Shown: piece by piece, positions 7,842-15,225 of the stretch
How positions within the stretch are numbered: the stretch's first letter is position 1
Layout of the letters: every line of letters starts with the position of its first letter
NCBI GenBank assembly: GCA_947346365.1
Contig: CANAAV010000014.1
Span: forward strand, 1-64,000
Direction: 5' to 3'
DNA: 64,000 nt
DNA from: an uncultured Flavonifractor sp.
GTDB taxonomy: Bacteria; Bacillota; Clostridia; Oscillospirales; Oscillospiraceae
Notes under the pieces: model-generated
Databases searched by the model: none
Told to the model about the DNA's origin: nothing
What the model saw: the letters and a program-made list of their open reading frames with translations, nothing else
Position numbers and translations under genes: made by a program

Positions 7842-9176
7842 TCAATAGCCGTACCGCTTCCGGTATTTCAGCAGCAGCGCCGCCGCCATGACTGTCCCCA
7901 GCAGCTCGGCCACCGGCGTTGCCAGCCACACGCCGGTGACGCCGCCCAGCAGGACAGGCATGATTTGAATACTGGCAACCGTGAAGAGAAACGACCGTGA
8001 GAAAGCCAGCACGGCGGACACCACGCCGTTGGACAGGGCGGTGAACATGCCGCTGGCAAAGACGTTCAGCCCCACAAACAGCAGCGCAATGGAACACAGG
8101 CGGTTGCCCGTCACCGCCAGCTCATACACCGGGCTGTCCGGCCGGGTGAAAATGCCCACCAGAGGGACGGTCGCCAGAATAGAGATTACCGTGCAGACGA
8201 CGGATGCCCCAACGATGAATTTGACACTGAACCCCACCAGCTTTTTCAGCTTTTCGTGGTTCTGCTCCCCGTGGTAGTAGGAGATCATGGGAGCCACGCC
8301 GTAGGAGTAGCCGATGAACAGGGCGCTGACGAACATGAGGACATACATGATAATGGTGATGGCCGCCACGCCGTCCTCGCCTATGTATTTCAGCATCGCC
8401 AGGTTAAAGAGCAGAGTGGTGATGCCGGACACCAGGGAGGTCGCCAGCTCCGACATGCCGTTGGTGGAGGCATGGAACAGCACGCCCCCCCGGAAGACCG
8501 GCCTTTCAAAGTGGAGCAGGCTATCCTTCTTCCGAAACACCAGAAAGCCCACCACGGCGGTGATGGAGTAACCCAGGCCGGTGGCGATGGCCGCCCCCTG
8601 GATGCCCATGTCGAACAGGGCGATGAGCACATAGTCCAGGATGATATTGGTCACGCCCCCCGCCACGGTACAGATCAGGGACAGCTTGGATTTATCGGCG
8701 GCAATCAAGTACAGGGAGAAGTTATACATCAGCAGGATGGGGATAGTGAACAGCAGGTAGTTGCTCAGGTAGGTGTGGCAATAGCCGAACACCGCCGGGG
8801 AGAGGCCCATCGTCCCCAACAGGGTATCCATAAACGCATAGCCCAGCGCCATCATCACCGCGCCCACCACGGCGTTGGTGAGGATCAGCAGGGTAAAGTC
8901 CTGCCGGGCCTCCTGTTCCCGGTGTTCCCCCATCTTCTTCATCACCACAGCACTACCGCCGGTGGCCAGCATCCCGGAGATTGCCGTAATCAGGGCGATA
9001 GCCGGGGCGGTGAGGTTGATGGCCGACAGGGCCTCCATGCCAATCAGATTGGAGACAAACAGCCCGTCCACCATGGTATAGAAGGTGTTGAACACCGTCA
9101 TAACGATGGTGGGGAAGGCGAATTTCAGAATATTTTTACCGGTTACAGGCAAATGATAAGAGTCCATCTTGTCCAT
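7842..9176 (-). CDS. MATE efflux pump
   Basis: A 444-residue, 12-helix MATE/NorM-type cation-coupled exporter; typical elements are FAFPTIVMTVFNTFYTMVDGLFVSNLIG at the start and INLTAPAIALITAISGMLATGGSAVV after it. It starts 3 bases after the stop of the choloylglycine-hydrolase-like gene, behind its own GGAGG, so the two form one operon under the MerR-type promoter at 10244-10274. Co-expression with a bile-salt-hydrolase-family enzyme suggests that it exports bile acids or another amphipathic drug that the MerR protein senses. That link is inferred from context only. Confidence 0.85.
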   Translation of the reverse strand: MDKMDSYHLPVTGKNILKFAFPTIVMTVFNTFYTMVDGLFVSNLIGMEALSAINLTAPAIALITAISGMLATGGSAVVMKKMGEHREQEARQDFTLLILTNAVVGAVMMALGYAFMDTLLGTMGLSPAVFGYCHTYLSNYLLFTIPILLMYNFSLYLIAADKSKLSLICTVAGGVTNIILDYVLIALFDMGIQGAAIATGLGYSITAVVGFLVFRKKDSLLHFERPVFRGGVLFHASTNGMSELATSLVSGITTLLFNLAMLKYIGEDGVAAITIIMYVLMFVSALFIGYSYGVAPMISYYHGEQNHEKLKKLVGFSVKFIVGASVVCTVISILATVPLVGIFTRPDSPVYELAVTGNRLCSIALLFVGLNVFASGMFTALSNGVVSAVLAFSRSFLFTVASIQIMPVLLGGVTGVWLATPVAELLGTVMAAALLLKYRKRYGY

Positions 9177-9179
9177 GTC

Positions 9180-10178
9180 CTAATTCCTCCAGTCAATGTC
9201 CTGGCCGTCTCCCAGGTCAAAATACTGTATCTCCGTTCCCTGTGCCGGGAGACGGACGGCGGAAATGCGCCGGTTCTGGGCGGGGGCAAAGTAGTAGACG
9301 CCGCTCTCGGCGCACATGACGCTGGTGCAGAGGGTTTGCTCATACACATCGTAATTGGGATCGGCCTTCGCCAGCCCCTCTGGGATGTCCACTGGGGCGA
9401 AGGCCCGAAACATCCGGGATACCCCGTCCATCTCGTCTTTCCCTGGAACAGCGAACTCCTTCATGAAGGCCAGCCGCACAAAACGGGAGGGTGAGGAGTA
9501 ATCCCCCGGCAGGCCGGAGCCGCCGCCCAGGCGCTCCCCGAACTCCCGGATCTCATGGCCCGCGATGGTCTGAGGGGCCTTGGGCAGATTGGTCACTCCC
9601 ACGAAGTTGCGCAGGTTGGTCCGCTGCCAGCGGTAGCCGGGGCTGTTAGTCAGCACGCCGATGGTATCCCGGTGGATGGACAGCCCGCCCTCCTCCGGCT
9701 CGAGAATAACGGCCTCGCCGCTCTTGTCGCTGAGAATATAATGGGCGGGCAGGGGCTTGCCCTGGATGGGCTCGTCCACTAAAGTGATATGGCTCATAGC
9801 CTCCACCGCCTCCTCTACGTTGGCGCACCGGCTGAGCAGCCAGGCCGGCAGACGGCCGGGATGGACGGCTGTTCTGCCCGGTCCGGCACTTTCCTCATAG
9901 ACCGCGTACCCCGGGAAGTGGAGGAGCGCCCCCATCAGGCCGGCAGAGTTCACCCCGTCCACCAGGATAGGCTCCCCAAAGCCCAGCACCGCCATGCCGG
10001 TGTAGCCGTATCCGCCGGGGACGGCCCCCTCCCCGTGGAGCCCGGGGGCACAGGGCGCTCCCGGTGGTAGGCTGAGAATACGATTCGCCGCCAGGTCGCC
10101 GAACTGGTCATAGGTCCGGCCCAAAAGGTGCCGGCCGTCCTCTGTTCTCCAGGAAAAACTGCTGCATCCAAAATCCAT
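9180..10178 (-). CDS. Choloylglycine hydrolase / bile salt hydrolase family
   Basis: A 332-residue Ntn-hydrolase of the linear-amide C-N hydrolase family. The ATG at 10178 follows AGGAGG by 7 bases and gives MDFGCSSFSWRTEDGRHLLGR. The candidate nucleophile Cys5 is followed by Arg and Asp at exactly the spacing of Cys2, Arg18 and Asp21 of bile salt hydrolases. NSAGLMGALLHFPGY matches the substrate-pocket region. Known members cleave glycine/taurine bile salts, penicillin V or acyl-homoserine lactones. The four residues before Cys mean that a short propeptide must be removed, as in penicillin V acylases. It is first in an operon with a MATE pump and divergent from a MerR regulator. Confidence 0.82.
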   Translation of the reverse strand: MDFGCSSFSWRTEDGRHLLGRTYDQFGDLAANRILSLPPGAPCAPGLHGEGAVPGGYGYTGMAVLGFGEPILVDGVNSAGLMGALLHFPGYAVYEESAGPGRTAVHPGRLPAWLLSRCANVEEAVEAMSHITLVDEPIQGKPLPAHYILSDKSGEAVILEPEEGGLSIHRDTIGVLTNSPGYRWQRTNLRNFVGVTNLPKAPQTIAGHEIREFGERLGGGSGLPGDYSSPSRFVRLAFMKEFAVPGKDEMDGVSRMFRAFAPVDIPEGLAKADPNYDVYEQTLCTSVMCAESGVYYFAPAQNRRISAVRLPAQGTEIQYFDLGDGQDIDWRN

Positions 10179-10219
10179 CGTAAAAACCTCCTGTTTTCTT
10201 TTATTGTTGTCCCATGGGC

Positions 10220-10248
10220 TTGCAATTATTTCTGACAAAGGGTATCAT
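10220..10248 (+). promoter_or_regulatory. Promoter of the MerR gene
   Basis: TTGCAA at 10220-10225, a 17-bp spacer and TATCAT at 10243-10248 on the plus strand. Transcription would start in the palindrome at 10254-10268, so MerR bound there should also control its own gene. Confidence 0.6.
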
Positions 10249-10274
10249 AAACCGTGTGGCTGCCACACAGTCAA
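10244..10274 (-). promoter_or_regulatory. MerR-type promoter with 19-bp spacer and operator
   Basis: On the minus strand TTGACT (complement of 10269-10274) and TATGAT (complement of 10244-10249) are 19 bp apart, the over-long spacing that MerR-family activators correct by twisting the DNA. The spacer holds the perfect palindrome GTGTGGC-T-GCCACAC at 10254-10268. It drives the hydrolase/MATE operon, with a leader of about 60 bases. Confidence 0.85.
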
Positions 10275-10305
10275 TCGGTATTTTGCAATTTGAGGAGAAA
10301 CTTTT

Positions 10306-11361
10306 ATGGAGCGGAAAAAAGGCTGGCTAACCTCCGGGGCTTTCGCCGCTCTGTGCGGCGCCACCAAGGAGACCTTGCGCCACTACAGGGACGTGGGACT
10401 GCTCCTCCCAGCCCACCGGGGGGACAACGGCTATTTTTACTACGACGTAGAGCAGTTCTATGATTTTTACGCCATCTCCATCTTCCGCCAAACGGGCACG
10501 CCGTTAGAGGAAATCCGCCGCTGTCTCCGGGGACAGGATACCGCCCAAACCTTGGAGCTGTTGCGGGAACAGCGCAGCCGGCTGGAGGCGGAGCAGCAGA
10601 AGCTGGAGCACATGGATTTTGTGCTGTCCAGCGCCCTGCGTAATCTGGAGTTTGGGCCGGGTTCGGACCTGGTTCCCCAAACCGCCTGGTTTGAGCGGGA
10701 ACATCTGCTGGCGATTCCCGCTGGGGAATTGGAGGGACTGGTGACTCCGGCAGCCAGTGAGGAAGAAATGCTGATTGCTGTATTGGAGCGCTGCCGGGCG
10801 TTGTGCGACCGGTATAGGGTACAAACGGATTTTCTATTGGGGGCTATCCACCCCACCGTAGAAGGGGGCGGGCCGGGGGCCATCAGCCATCTTTACACCC
10901 GGATCAAGGAAAAAGCGGACTCCCCCTACTACATGGAGAAGCCCGCCGGAAACTATTTATATGTCTGCTGCCGGGGCCGCTGGGATATTTCAGAGGGGTA
11001 TGCCGCTCTCAATCGCTGTATTCTGGAACAGGGCCTGGAAACAACCGGAGATTTCTATGCCTGCGATTTGGCGGGGTTCATTCTCAATTCAGTGGAGAAG
11101 AACGCGATGTCTATGATCTCGGTGCGGCTGTCGGACGGCGATGAATTGAGCGGCGAGAGCTTTTCGATCCAGAATCAAAAATCCATGAAGGATATTGACA
11201 AAGTCATCGCGTTCTCAACCCTGCAAAACAGTATCTCTCCCATTTCCCCAGACGCAGTTGATAAAATAACTCAAACTATACAAAGTGGTAACGGTAAAAA
11301 TCATTGCCCCTGTTATCGCGAAGCTCTAAAACATCATTGCAGGCCAGAGATACCTCTATAA
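10306..11361 (+). CDS. MerR-family regulator with effector-binding domain
   Basis: The N-terminal winged helix (KGWLTSGAFAALCGATKETLRHYRDVGLLLPAHRGDNGYFYYDVEQFYDFYAISIFRQTGTPLEEIRRCL) is followed by a coiled-coil dimerisation helix (residues 75-110) and a GyrI-like effector domain up to about residue 275. It follows TGAGGAG by 8 bases. It lies divergent from the hydrolase/MATE operon, whose promoter has the MerR hallmark spacing. The last 75 or so residues, beyond NAMSMISVRL, do not look like the family and overlap an antisense frame. The original C-terminus may have been replaced by unrelated sequence. Confidence 0.85.
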   Translation: MERKKGWLTSGAFAALCGATKETLRHYRDVGLLLPAHRGDNGYFYYDVEQFYDFYAISIFRQTGTPLEEIRRCLRGQDTAQTLELLREQRSRLEAEQQKLEHMDFVLSSALRNLEFGPGSDLVPQTAWFEREHLLAIPAGELEGLVTPAASEEEMLIAVLERCRALCDRYRVQTDFLLGAIHPTVEGGGPGAISHLYTRIKEKADSPYYMEKPAGNYLYVCCRGRWDISEGYAALNRCILEQGLETTGDFYACDLAGFILNSVEKNAMSMISVRLSDGDELSGESFSIQNQKSMKDIDKVIAFSTLQNSISPISPDAVDKITQTIQSGNGKNHCPCYREALKHHCRPEIPL

Positions 11362-11614
11362 TTCCCTTTATGCGCCGATACTGTTTTAAATTATTTGCAT
11401 AGAGATATAAAGATGCTGTATTGATAAGCAGCACATGTTCTGTTCCACAGGCGAGGCCAACAGCCATTGCTTCCAGTTTGCAGGCCGTCTGACTCGCTTT
11501 TTTCTCAAGTTCTGCCATATCCGCCCCCTGCTCCTCCAGCAAGAGAAAACTTGCAATCAAATCGTTATTGTCCAATTTTCCCTTCTCAAGACCTTTGATA
11601 TTGTGTTCCCGCAT
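11276..11614 (-). CDS. Hypothetical protein antisense to the MerR 3' end
   Basis: A 112-residue frame (MREHNIKGLEKGKLDNNDLIASFLLLEEQ ... NDFYRYHFV) with natural-looking composition, lysine/leucine-rich helices and no membrane segment. The ribosome binding site is weak (GGAAG about 10 bases upstream). The frame is open for 17 further codons upstream (AAAAAVEFYVEAYKKM), which also read as protein, so this could be the tail of a truncated gene. It overlaps the last 86 bases of the MerR gene on the opposite strand. I do not recognise the family. It may be a remnant left by a rearrangement. Confidence 0.35.
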   Translation of the reverse strand: MREHNIKGLEKGKLDNNDLIASFLLLEEQGADMAELEKKASQTACKLEAMAVGLACGTEHVLLINTASLYLYANNLKQYRRIKGIIEVSLACNDVLELRDNRGNDFYRYHFV

Positions 11615-11706
11615 TTTTTGTAGGCTTCCACATAAAATTCAACTGCTGCTGCGGCCGCCCGCCTGCTTTTTCAGCGCGATACATATGTAAATTAAATAAT
11701 ACTTGC

Positions 11707-11735
11707 TTGCGGCAGGATGCGTCTTGTGATATACT
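11707..11735 (+). promoter_or_regulatory. Promoter of the FMN riboswitch transcript
   Basis: TTGCGG at 11707-11712, a 17-bp spacer and TATACT at 11730-11735, the latter preceded by TG one base upstream (extended -10). The riboswitch begins about 25 bases downstream, the normal distance. Confidence 0.65.
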
Positions 11736-11759
11736 ACAAGTAGAAACAACTGAATGCTT

Positions 11760-11880
11760 TGTCTTCAGGGTGGGGCGAAATTCCCCGACTGGCGGTATAG
11801 TCCGCGACCAGCTGCCTTTGGGCGGTTGCTGACCCGGTGCAACTCCGGGACCAACAGTATAGTCTGGATGGAAGAAGACG
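11760..11880 (+). promoter_or_regulatory. FMN riboswitch (RFN element)
   Basis: The conserved RFN blocks are present in order: GTCTTCAGGGTGGGGCGAAA, TTCCCCGACTGGCGGTATAG, TCCGCGACCAG, a variable arm, then GACCCGGTGCAACTCCGGGA, CCAACAGTATAGTCTGGATG and GAAGAAGAC. The closing stem P1 pairs GTCTTC (11761-11766) with GAAGAC (11874-11879). This class binds FMN and normally shuts off riboflavin synthesis or uptake genes. Here no rib operon, ribU or other flavin gene follows. A 7-bp stem with TTTT (11931-11963) could be a terminator of the expression platform. Confidence 0.92.
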
Positions 11881-12182
11881 AGTGTGGCAAAATCGTGTGC
11901 CTGCAAGGGTGCGCTTCTTTGTTGACCGTTCACCTGGGAGAAGTCAAAGGATCCAGGTGTTTTGAGCCTTACAAAGAGGCGTATTTTTGTTTTGAGACTC
12001 TCTACAAGAAATACCTCCGGGGAAGCTACAACAAATATTCCCACGAGGACACGGAAATCATCATTGCGGTGACCGCCAAATTTGCGGAGATATGGGATAC
12101 CAGCGAGGACAACTATGCCTATCAGATTTTCCCGGGTTTTGATAAAGAAATTGCAGAAGTCAAGCAGTATGACCAGGAATAG
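11881..12182 (+). pseudogene. Gene remnant downstream of the FMN riboswitch
   Basis: A frame continues from inside the riboswitch to 12182. Its last 75 residues (FEPYKEAYFCFETLYKKYLRGSY ... FPGFDKEIAEVKQYDQE) look like a real soluble protein C-terminus, rich in aromatic and acidic residues. No start codon with a ribosome binding site exists between the riboswitch and this stretch. I therefore read it as the 3' remnant of a gene whose beginning, or whose whole flavin-related predecessor, was deleted. I do not recognise the family; it is not RibU or a rib enzyme. It ends just before a strong shared terminator. Confidence 0.45.
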
Positions 12183-12205
12183 CCCCTCAGACCCTTCCTG
12201 GGCTA

Positions 12206-12254
12206 AAACAAACGTGTTCCAGGCCGGAAAATCCGGCCTGGAACACGTTTGTTT
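12206..12254. terminator. Bidirectional terminator, 23-bp perfect stem
   Basis: A perfect 23-bp inverted repeat (12206-12228 with 12232-12254) with a three-base loop. It has A-rich ends on one side and T-rich ends on the other, so it can stop both convergent transcripts. Its right arm reaches the stop codon of the isochorismatase-like gene. Confidence 0.85.
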
Positions 12255-12816
12255 ATCCTTCCATATCTGCTGTTGTCACCAATGCGTCTCTTTGCAGATA
12301 CTGGATTGCTTTCAGGGCATAGTTGTGGGCTTCCTCGCTGGAACCAGCCACGGCATCGGTCACCACCCGGATGTGGTAGTCATGCTGGTGCGCGTCCACC
12401 GCCGTATAGTGGATGCACACATCCGTCAAGCCGCCCACCATATAGAGAGTATCCACATGAAGTCCCTTCAGAAGAATTTCCAAATCCGTTCCAAAGAACG
12501 CGCTGTATCTCCGCTTGGAAATGAGGTAATCCGTCTCAATGGGATAGGTCAGTTCCGCATAGTCCGTCAGCGGGGATGTCTCAATGCAGTGGACTCCCTC
12601 GGAACCGTCCAACTCCCGGCCAAAGTCCACCATATTCTCCCTGTGAACCTCCTTGATTTGGATTACGGGGAGTTTTTTGGTGCGGAACACATCCAGCACC
12701 CGCTTTGCATTCCGGATACAGTCCCATGCGGGATCATCCGGGGAGTTTTTCATTTCCACAAAGTCTTCCTGCTGGATGTCGATCACCAACAGGGCGCAGT
12801 TCTTTTCCAATGTCAT
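12253..12816 (-). CDS. Isochorismatase-family cysteine hydrolase
   Basis: A 187-residue alpha/beta hydrolase of the isochorismatase/nicotinamidase fold. The triad residues are visible: Asp13 in LLVIDIQQEDF, Lys near 101 in ISKRRYSAF and Cys near 134 in GLTDVCIHYTAVDA. The nonproline cis-peptide motif before that Cys is intact (VGGLTDVC). Members hydrolyse nicotinamide, N-carbamoyl compounds, ureidoacrylate or isochorismate; the substrate cannot be assigned here. It lies 17 bases after a broken nucleoside deaminase gene on the same strand, so a role in base or nucleoside breakdown (an amidohydrolase step) is a plausible but unproven inference. Confidence 0.82.
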   Translation of the reverse strand: MTLEKNCALLVIDIQQEDFVEMKNSPDDPAWDCIRNAKRVLDVFRTKKLPVIQIKEVHRENMVDFGRELDGSEGVHCIETSPLTDYAELTYPIETDYLISKRRYSAFFGTDLEILLKGLHVDTLYMVGGLTDVCIHYTAVDAHQHDYHIRVVTDAVAGSSEEAHNYALKAIQYLQRDALVTTADMEG

Positions 12817-12833
12817 GGCAATACCTCCCTTTT

Positions 12834-13289
12834 TTATTTCCCGAAATAGTCCCTCAATATGGCCATACTCTCTTCCCGCAGCACCCCCGCTGTCACCTGG
12901 GGCTTGAAGGGGGAATGTTCAAACACCATGCGGCTGCACGCGCTGCCCTCTTCTCCCAGGATATTGCACAAGTCCACGTTGCTGGCGGCATACACCAACC
13001 GCCCCAGCTTTGTCCAAACCATAGCGCCGGAACACATGAAACAGGGTTCGCAGCTGGAATACAGTGTATACTCGCTCAAGTCCGTAGTTCCCGTCTCTCT
13101 ACAGAACTGCCGGAGCAGGCCCAATTCTCCATGGAACGTGGGGTCACTGGCGGTGTATATCTGGTTTTCGTTGGTCTAAACAATTTTCCTGTCCTTCACC
13201 AGTACAGCCCCAAACGGCTCGTTGCCATGCTCGACAGCCACAGCAGACAGCTCAATCGCCTTTTTCATAAAAATCTCATCTGTGTTCAT
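12834..13289 (-). pseudogene. Nucleoside/guanine deaminase broken by an in-frame TAG
   Basis: Starting at the ATG at 13289 (GGAGG 7 bases upstream), the frame reads MNTDEIFMKKAIELSAVAVEHGNEPFGAVLVKDRKIV, then TAG at 13178-13176. It resumes in the same frame with TNENQIYTASDPTFHGELGLLRQFC and ends after CSGAMVWTKLGRLVYAAS ... ILRDYFGK. Together this is a full-length cytidine/guanine deaminase-like protein (about 151 residues) with the zinc motif PCFMC intact. The usual HAE is HGE. One substitution created the stop, so the decay is recent, or the TAG is read through. No second ribosome binding site marks a split gene. Confidence 0.8.
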
Positions 13290-13470
13290 TGGTAAACCTC
13301 CATTCCTTTTTGTTTCTGCAACAAAAAACGCCAGCCCTCCTATCTTCAATGGCCTACTGATAGGAAGTCTGACGCACAACCCTTTACCCGGCGGCAAAGA
13401 ATTGTCAATTCAATTTTTCTTTTTTAGAATAACACAGGAAGAGTAAAAATGCAATCCCCAAATTTCTGCC

Positions 13471-13499
13471 TTGACACAGCGCCTCCTGTTTGCTATAAT
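13471..13499 (+). promoter_or_regulatory. Consensus sigma-A promoter of the second MATE gene
   Basis: TTGACA at 13471-13476, exactly 17 bp, TATAAT at 13494-13499: a full consensus promoter, about 110 bases upstream of the MATE start codon. The 320-base gap between the deaminase start and this MATE gene holds nothing else I can support. Confidence 0.85.
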
Positions 13500-13608
13500 G
13501 CAGAAAAATCAAACGAAATTGCCGCCGGGCAGCGTCTTGCATCCATTCCGTCAGGCCAAAGAAGGAATGGTTTGCAGGGCGTTTTTTGCGTTTATAGGAG
13601 GTTATACC

Positions 13609-14919
13609 ATGTATGAAGGTAAGCCGCGTCAGCTCTTTTTCCGCTACGCCGTCCCCCAGATGGTGGGGCTGCTCTTTAATTCCGTCTATACCATTGTAGA
13701 TGGCGTTTTTATCGGCAACCGGCTGGGGCGGGAGGCCATGGCCGCCGCCGCTGTGGCGGTTCCTCTCATGGAAATTCTCATTGCCATGGCGCTGGCCGCG
13801 GCCTCCGGCGCGGGGGTGCTGATCGCTGCCCGTTTGGAACACCGTAAGGAATGGGAAGCCCGGAACATCTTCAACACCGCCGCCTGGATGCTGGGATTTA
13901 CCGGCGTGTTCATCGCAGTAATGGGGAATCTGTTTCTCCGCCCGCTGGCAAGCCTGTTGGGCGCCACTCCGGATATCCTAGAGCAGTCAGCCACTTATCT
14001 GCGGTACATCGTCACCTTTGCCCCTTTCCAGCTTTTTAGCTTTCTGCTGGGCGGCATGGTACGCAACGACGGACGGCCCCGGCTGGCTATGGCAGCTATG
14101 CTCCTGGGCGCGGCGTTCAATGTGGTGTTGGACTATGTGTTTATGTACCCGATGAATATGGGCATCGGCGGCGCGGCCTTGGCCACCGCCCTGGGGCCTA
14201 TTTTCAGCGTGGCCATCCTCCTGCCCCACTTTTCGCGTAAACAGGGCGCGCTCTATTTTCAGAAGTGCCGTCCCGCACGCTCTGATGGGAAAGCCATCTT
14301 GATCTGCGGGTTCCCATCCTTCATTATGGAATTTACCATCGGCATTGTGACATTCTTCTACAATGTGACGATCACCCATTACGGCTACGGGGAAATGGGG
14401 CTGGCGGCCTATCTGCTCATCGGCTACCTCATGCTGATTTTCCTGACCCTGTTTTTAGGTATGGCGGAGGGATTACAGCCCGTGTTCAGCCATTTCATGG
14501 CGGCAGAAAAATCGGAGCAGAACCGGGTGCTGCGGCGATTTTCTATTGGCGCGTTTCTGAGCGTTGGGATCTCGGGCTTCCTTCTGATCTTCTTTGGCTC
14601 CTGGTATTTCTTTGCTGCCTTTACTCCGGGGGACTTGGAGCTGGTCAGGTTCACCGCCGGACAATCTCCTTTTTATTTCTGGGGTTTTCCGCTGGCGGGA
14701 TTCAATATTTTAATGATTTCCTTCTGGCAGTCCACAAAGCAGACCGGCTCGGCCCTGGTGATCTCTCTGCTTCGCAGCATCCTGCTCCTGCCGGTCCTGC
14801 TGGTGATCTTGCCGGCGCTGTCTGGCCGGGAAACGGTCTGGCTGTGTCATTCTACCTCTGAAGCACTCACCGCCTGCTGCGCGGCTGGAATCCTGCTTAT
14901 AAAGAAAAACGAAAGGTAG
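13609..14919 (+). CDS. MATE-family efflux pump
   Basis: A 436-residue, 12-helix MATE transporter beginning MYEGKPRQLFFRYAVPQMVGLLFNSVYTIVDGVFIGNRLGREAM, similar in build to Clostridium multidrug pumps of the DinF/NorM group. The ATG at 13609 follows AGGAGG by 7 bases; the frame is open further upstream, but no ribosome binding site supports an earlier start. It is a single-gene unit behind a fully consensus promoter, so expression should be high and mostly constitutive unless a leader acts. It is not closely similar to the MATE protein at 7842-9176, so a recent duplication is unlikely. Confidence 0.85.
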   Translation: MYEGKPRQLFFRYAVPQMVGLLFNSVYTIVDGVFIGNRLGREAMAAAAVAVPLMEILIAMALAAASGAGVLIAARLEHRKEWEARNIFNTAAWMLGFTGVFIAVMGNLFLRPLASLLGATPDILEQSATYLRYIVTFAPFQLFSFLLGGMVRNDGRPRLAMAAMLLGAAFNVVLDYVFMYPMNMGIGGAALATALGPIFSVAILLPHFSRKQGALYFQKCRPARSDGKAILICGFPSFIMEFTIGIVTFFYNVTITHYGYGEMGLAAYLLIGYLMLIFLTLFLGMAEGLQPVFSHFMAAEKSEQNRVLRRFSIGAFLSVGISGFLLIFFGSWYFFAAFTPGDLELVRFTAGQSPFYFWGFPLAGFNILMISFWQSTKQTGSALVISLLRSILLLPVLLVILPALSGRETVWLCHSTSEALTACCAAGILLIKKNER

Positions 14920-14922
14920 CAG

Positions 14923-14951
14923 TTGACTTTAAAAATGGTTCATGCTACAAT
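14923..14951 (+). promoter_or_regulatory. Promoter of the structured RNA / yjdF transcript
   Basis: TTGACT at 14923-14928, 17 bp, TACAAT at 14946-14951. The start site falls at the base of the first strong RNA stem (14956), and the next gene, yjdF, is 420 bases away, so the transcript begins with a long untranslated region. Confidence 0.7.
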
Positions 14952-14955
14952 CAAG

Positions 14956-15029
14956 GCGCTTGTCAGAGGACTTGCAATCAAATAAGATTGTTGAAGTGGG
15001 ATAAGACCGTAAAAAGTCCTTGACAACGC
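14956..15029 (+). ncRNA. Structured RNA element, stem-loop 1 (unassigned)
   Basis: GCG, TTGTCA and AGGACT (14956-14972, with single-base bulges at 14959 and 14966) pair with AGTCCT, TGACAA and CGC (15015-15029), a 15-bp stem. It encloses a small hairpin CAATC-AAATAA-GATTG and an unpaired purine-rich stretch GAAGTGGGATAAGACCGTAA. A single strong stem with a rich internal loop placed at a transcription start looks like a riboswitch or small RNA domain. I do not recognise the class. Confidence 0.5.
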
Positions 15030-15041
15030 GTCACAGGACTA

Positions 15042-15203
15042 GGCCTTGTTTGAAAAATGGGAATATGCCCAAGGGCGAGGGATTTTTTTGGCCGGCAAGG
15101 GGTTTTGACGCGGGAATCCTGACGGATTTTAAGGAAAAACCCCGCCGTCCAGGCGGAAAAAGGCCCGTTATTGGGGCGTGCTAACAACTTTTAAACAAGG
15201 CCC
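15042..15203 (+). ncRNA. Structured RNA element 2, closed by a 14-bp stem
   Basis: GGCCTTGTTTGAAAA near 15043-15057 pairs with TTTTAAACAAGGCC at 15190-15203. Between them are several GC-rich hairpins (for example GGG-AATATG-CCC near 15059) and an AAAACCCC/GGGGTTTT pairing (15097-15146 area). The frame content is poor in every direction, so this is not a gene. It could be part of the yjdF leader or the body of an independent small RNA; I could not match it to a known class. Confidence 0.4.
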
Positions 15204-15225
15204 AGCCGAAAGACTTGTTATAAAT

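Noticed and set aside
8256..9494. A 412-codon plus-strand open frame
   Set aside because: It lies antisense to the MATE and hydrolase genes, is extremely rich in His, Gln and Gly, and has no ribosome binding site. It is a by-product of GC-rich coding on the other strand.
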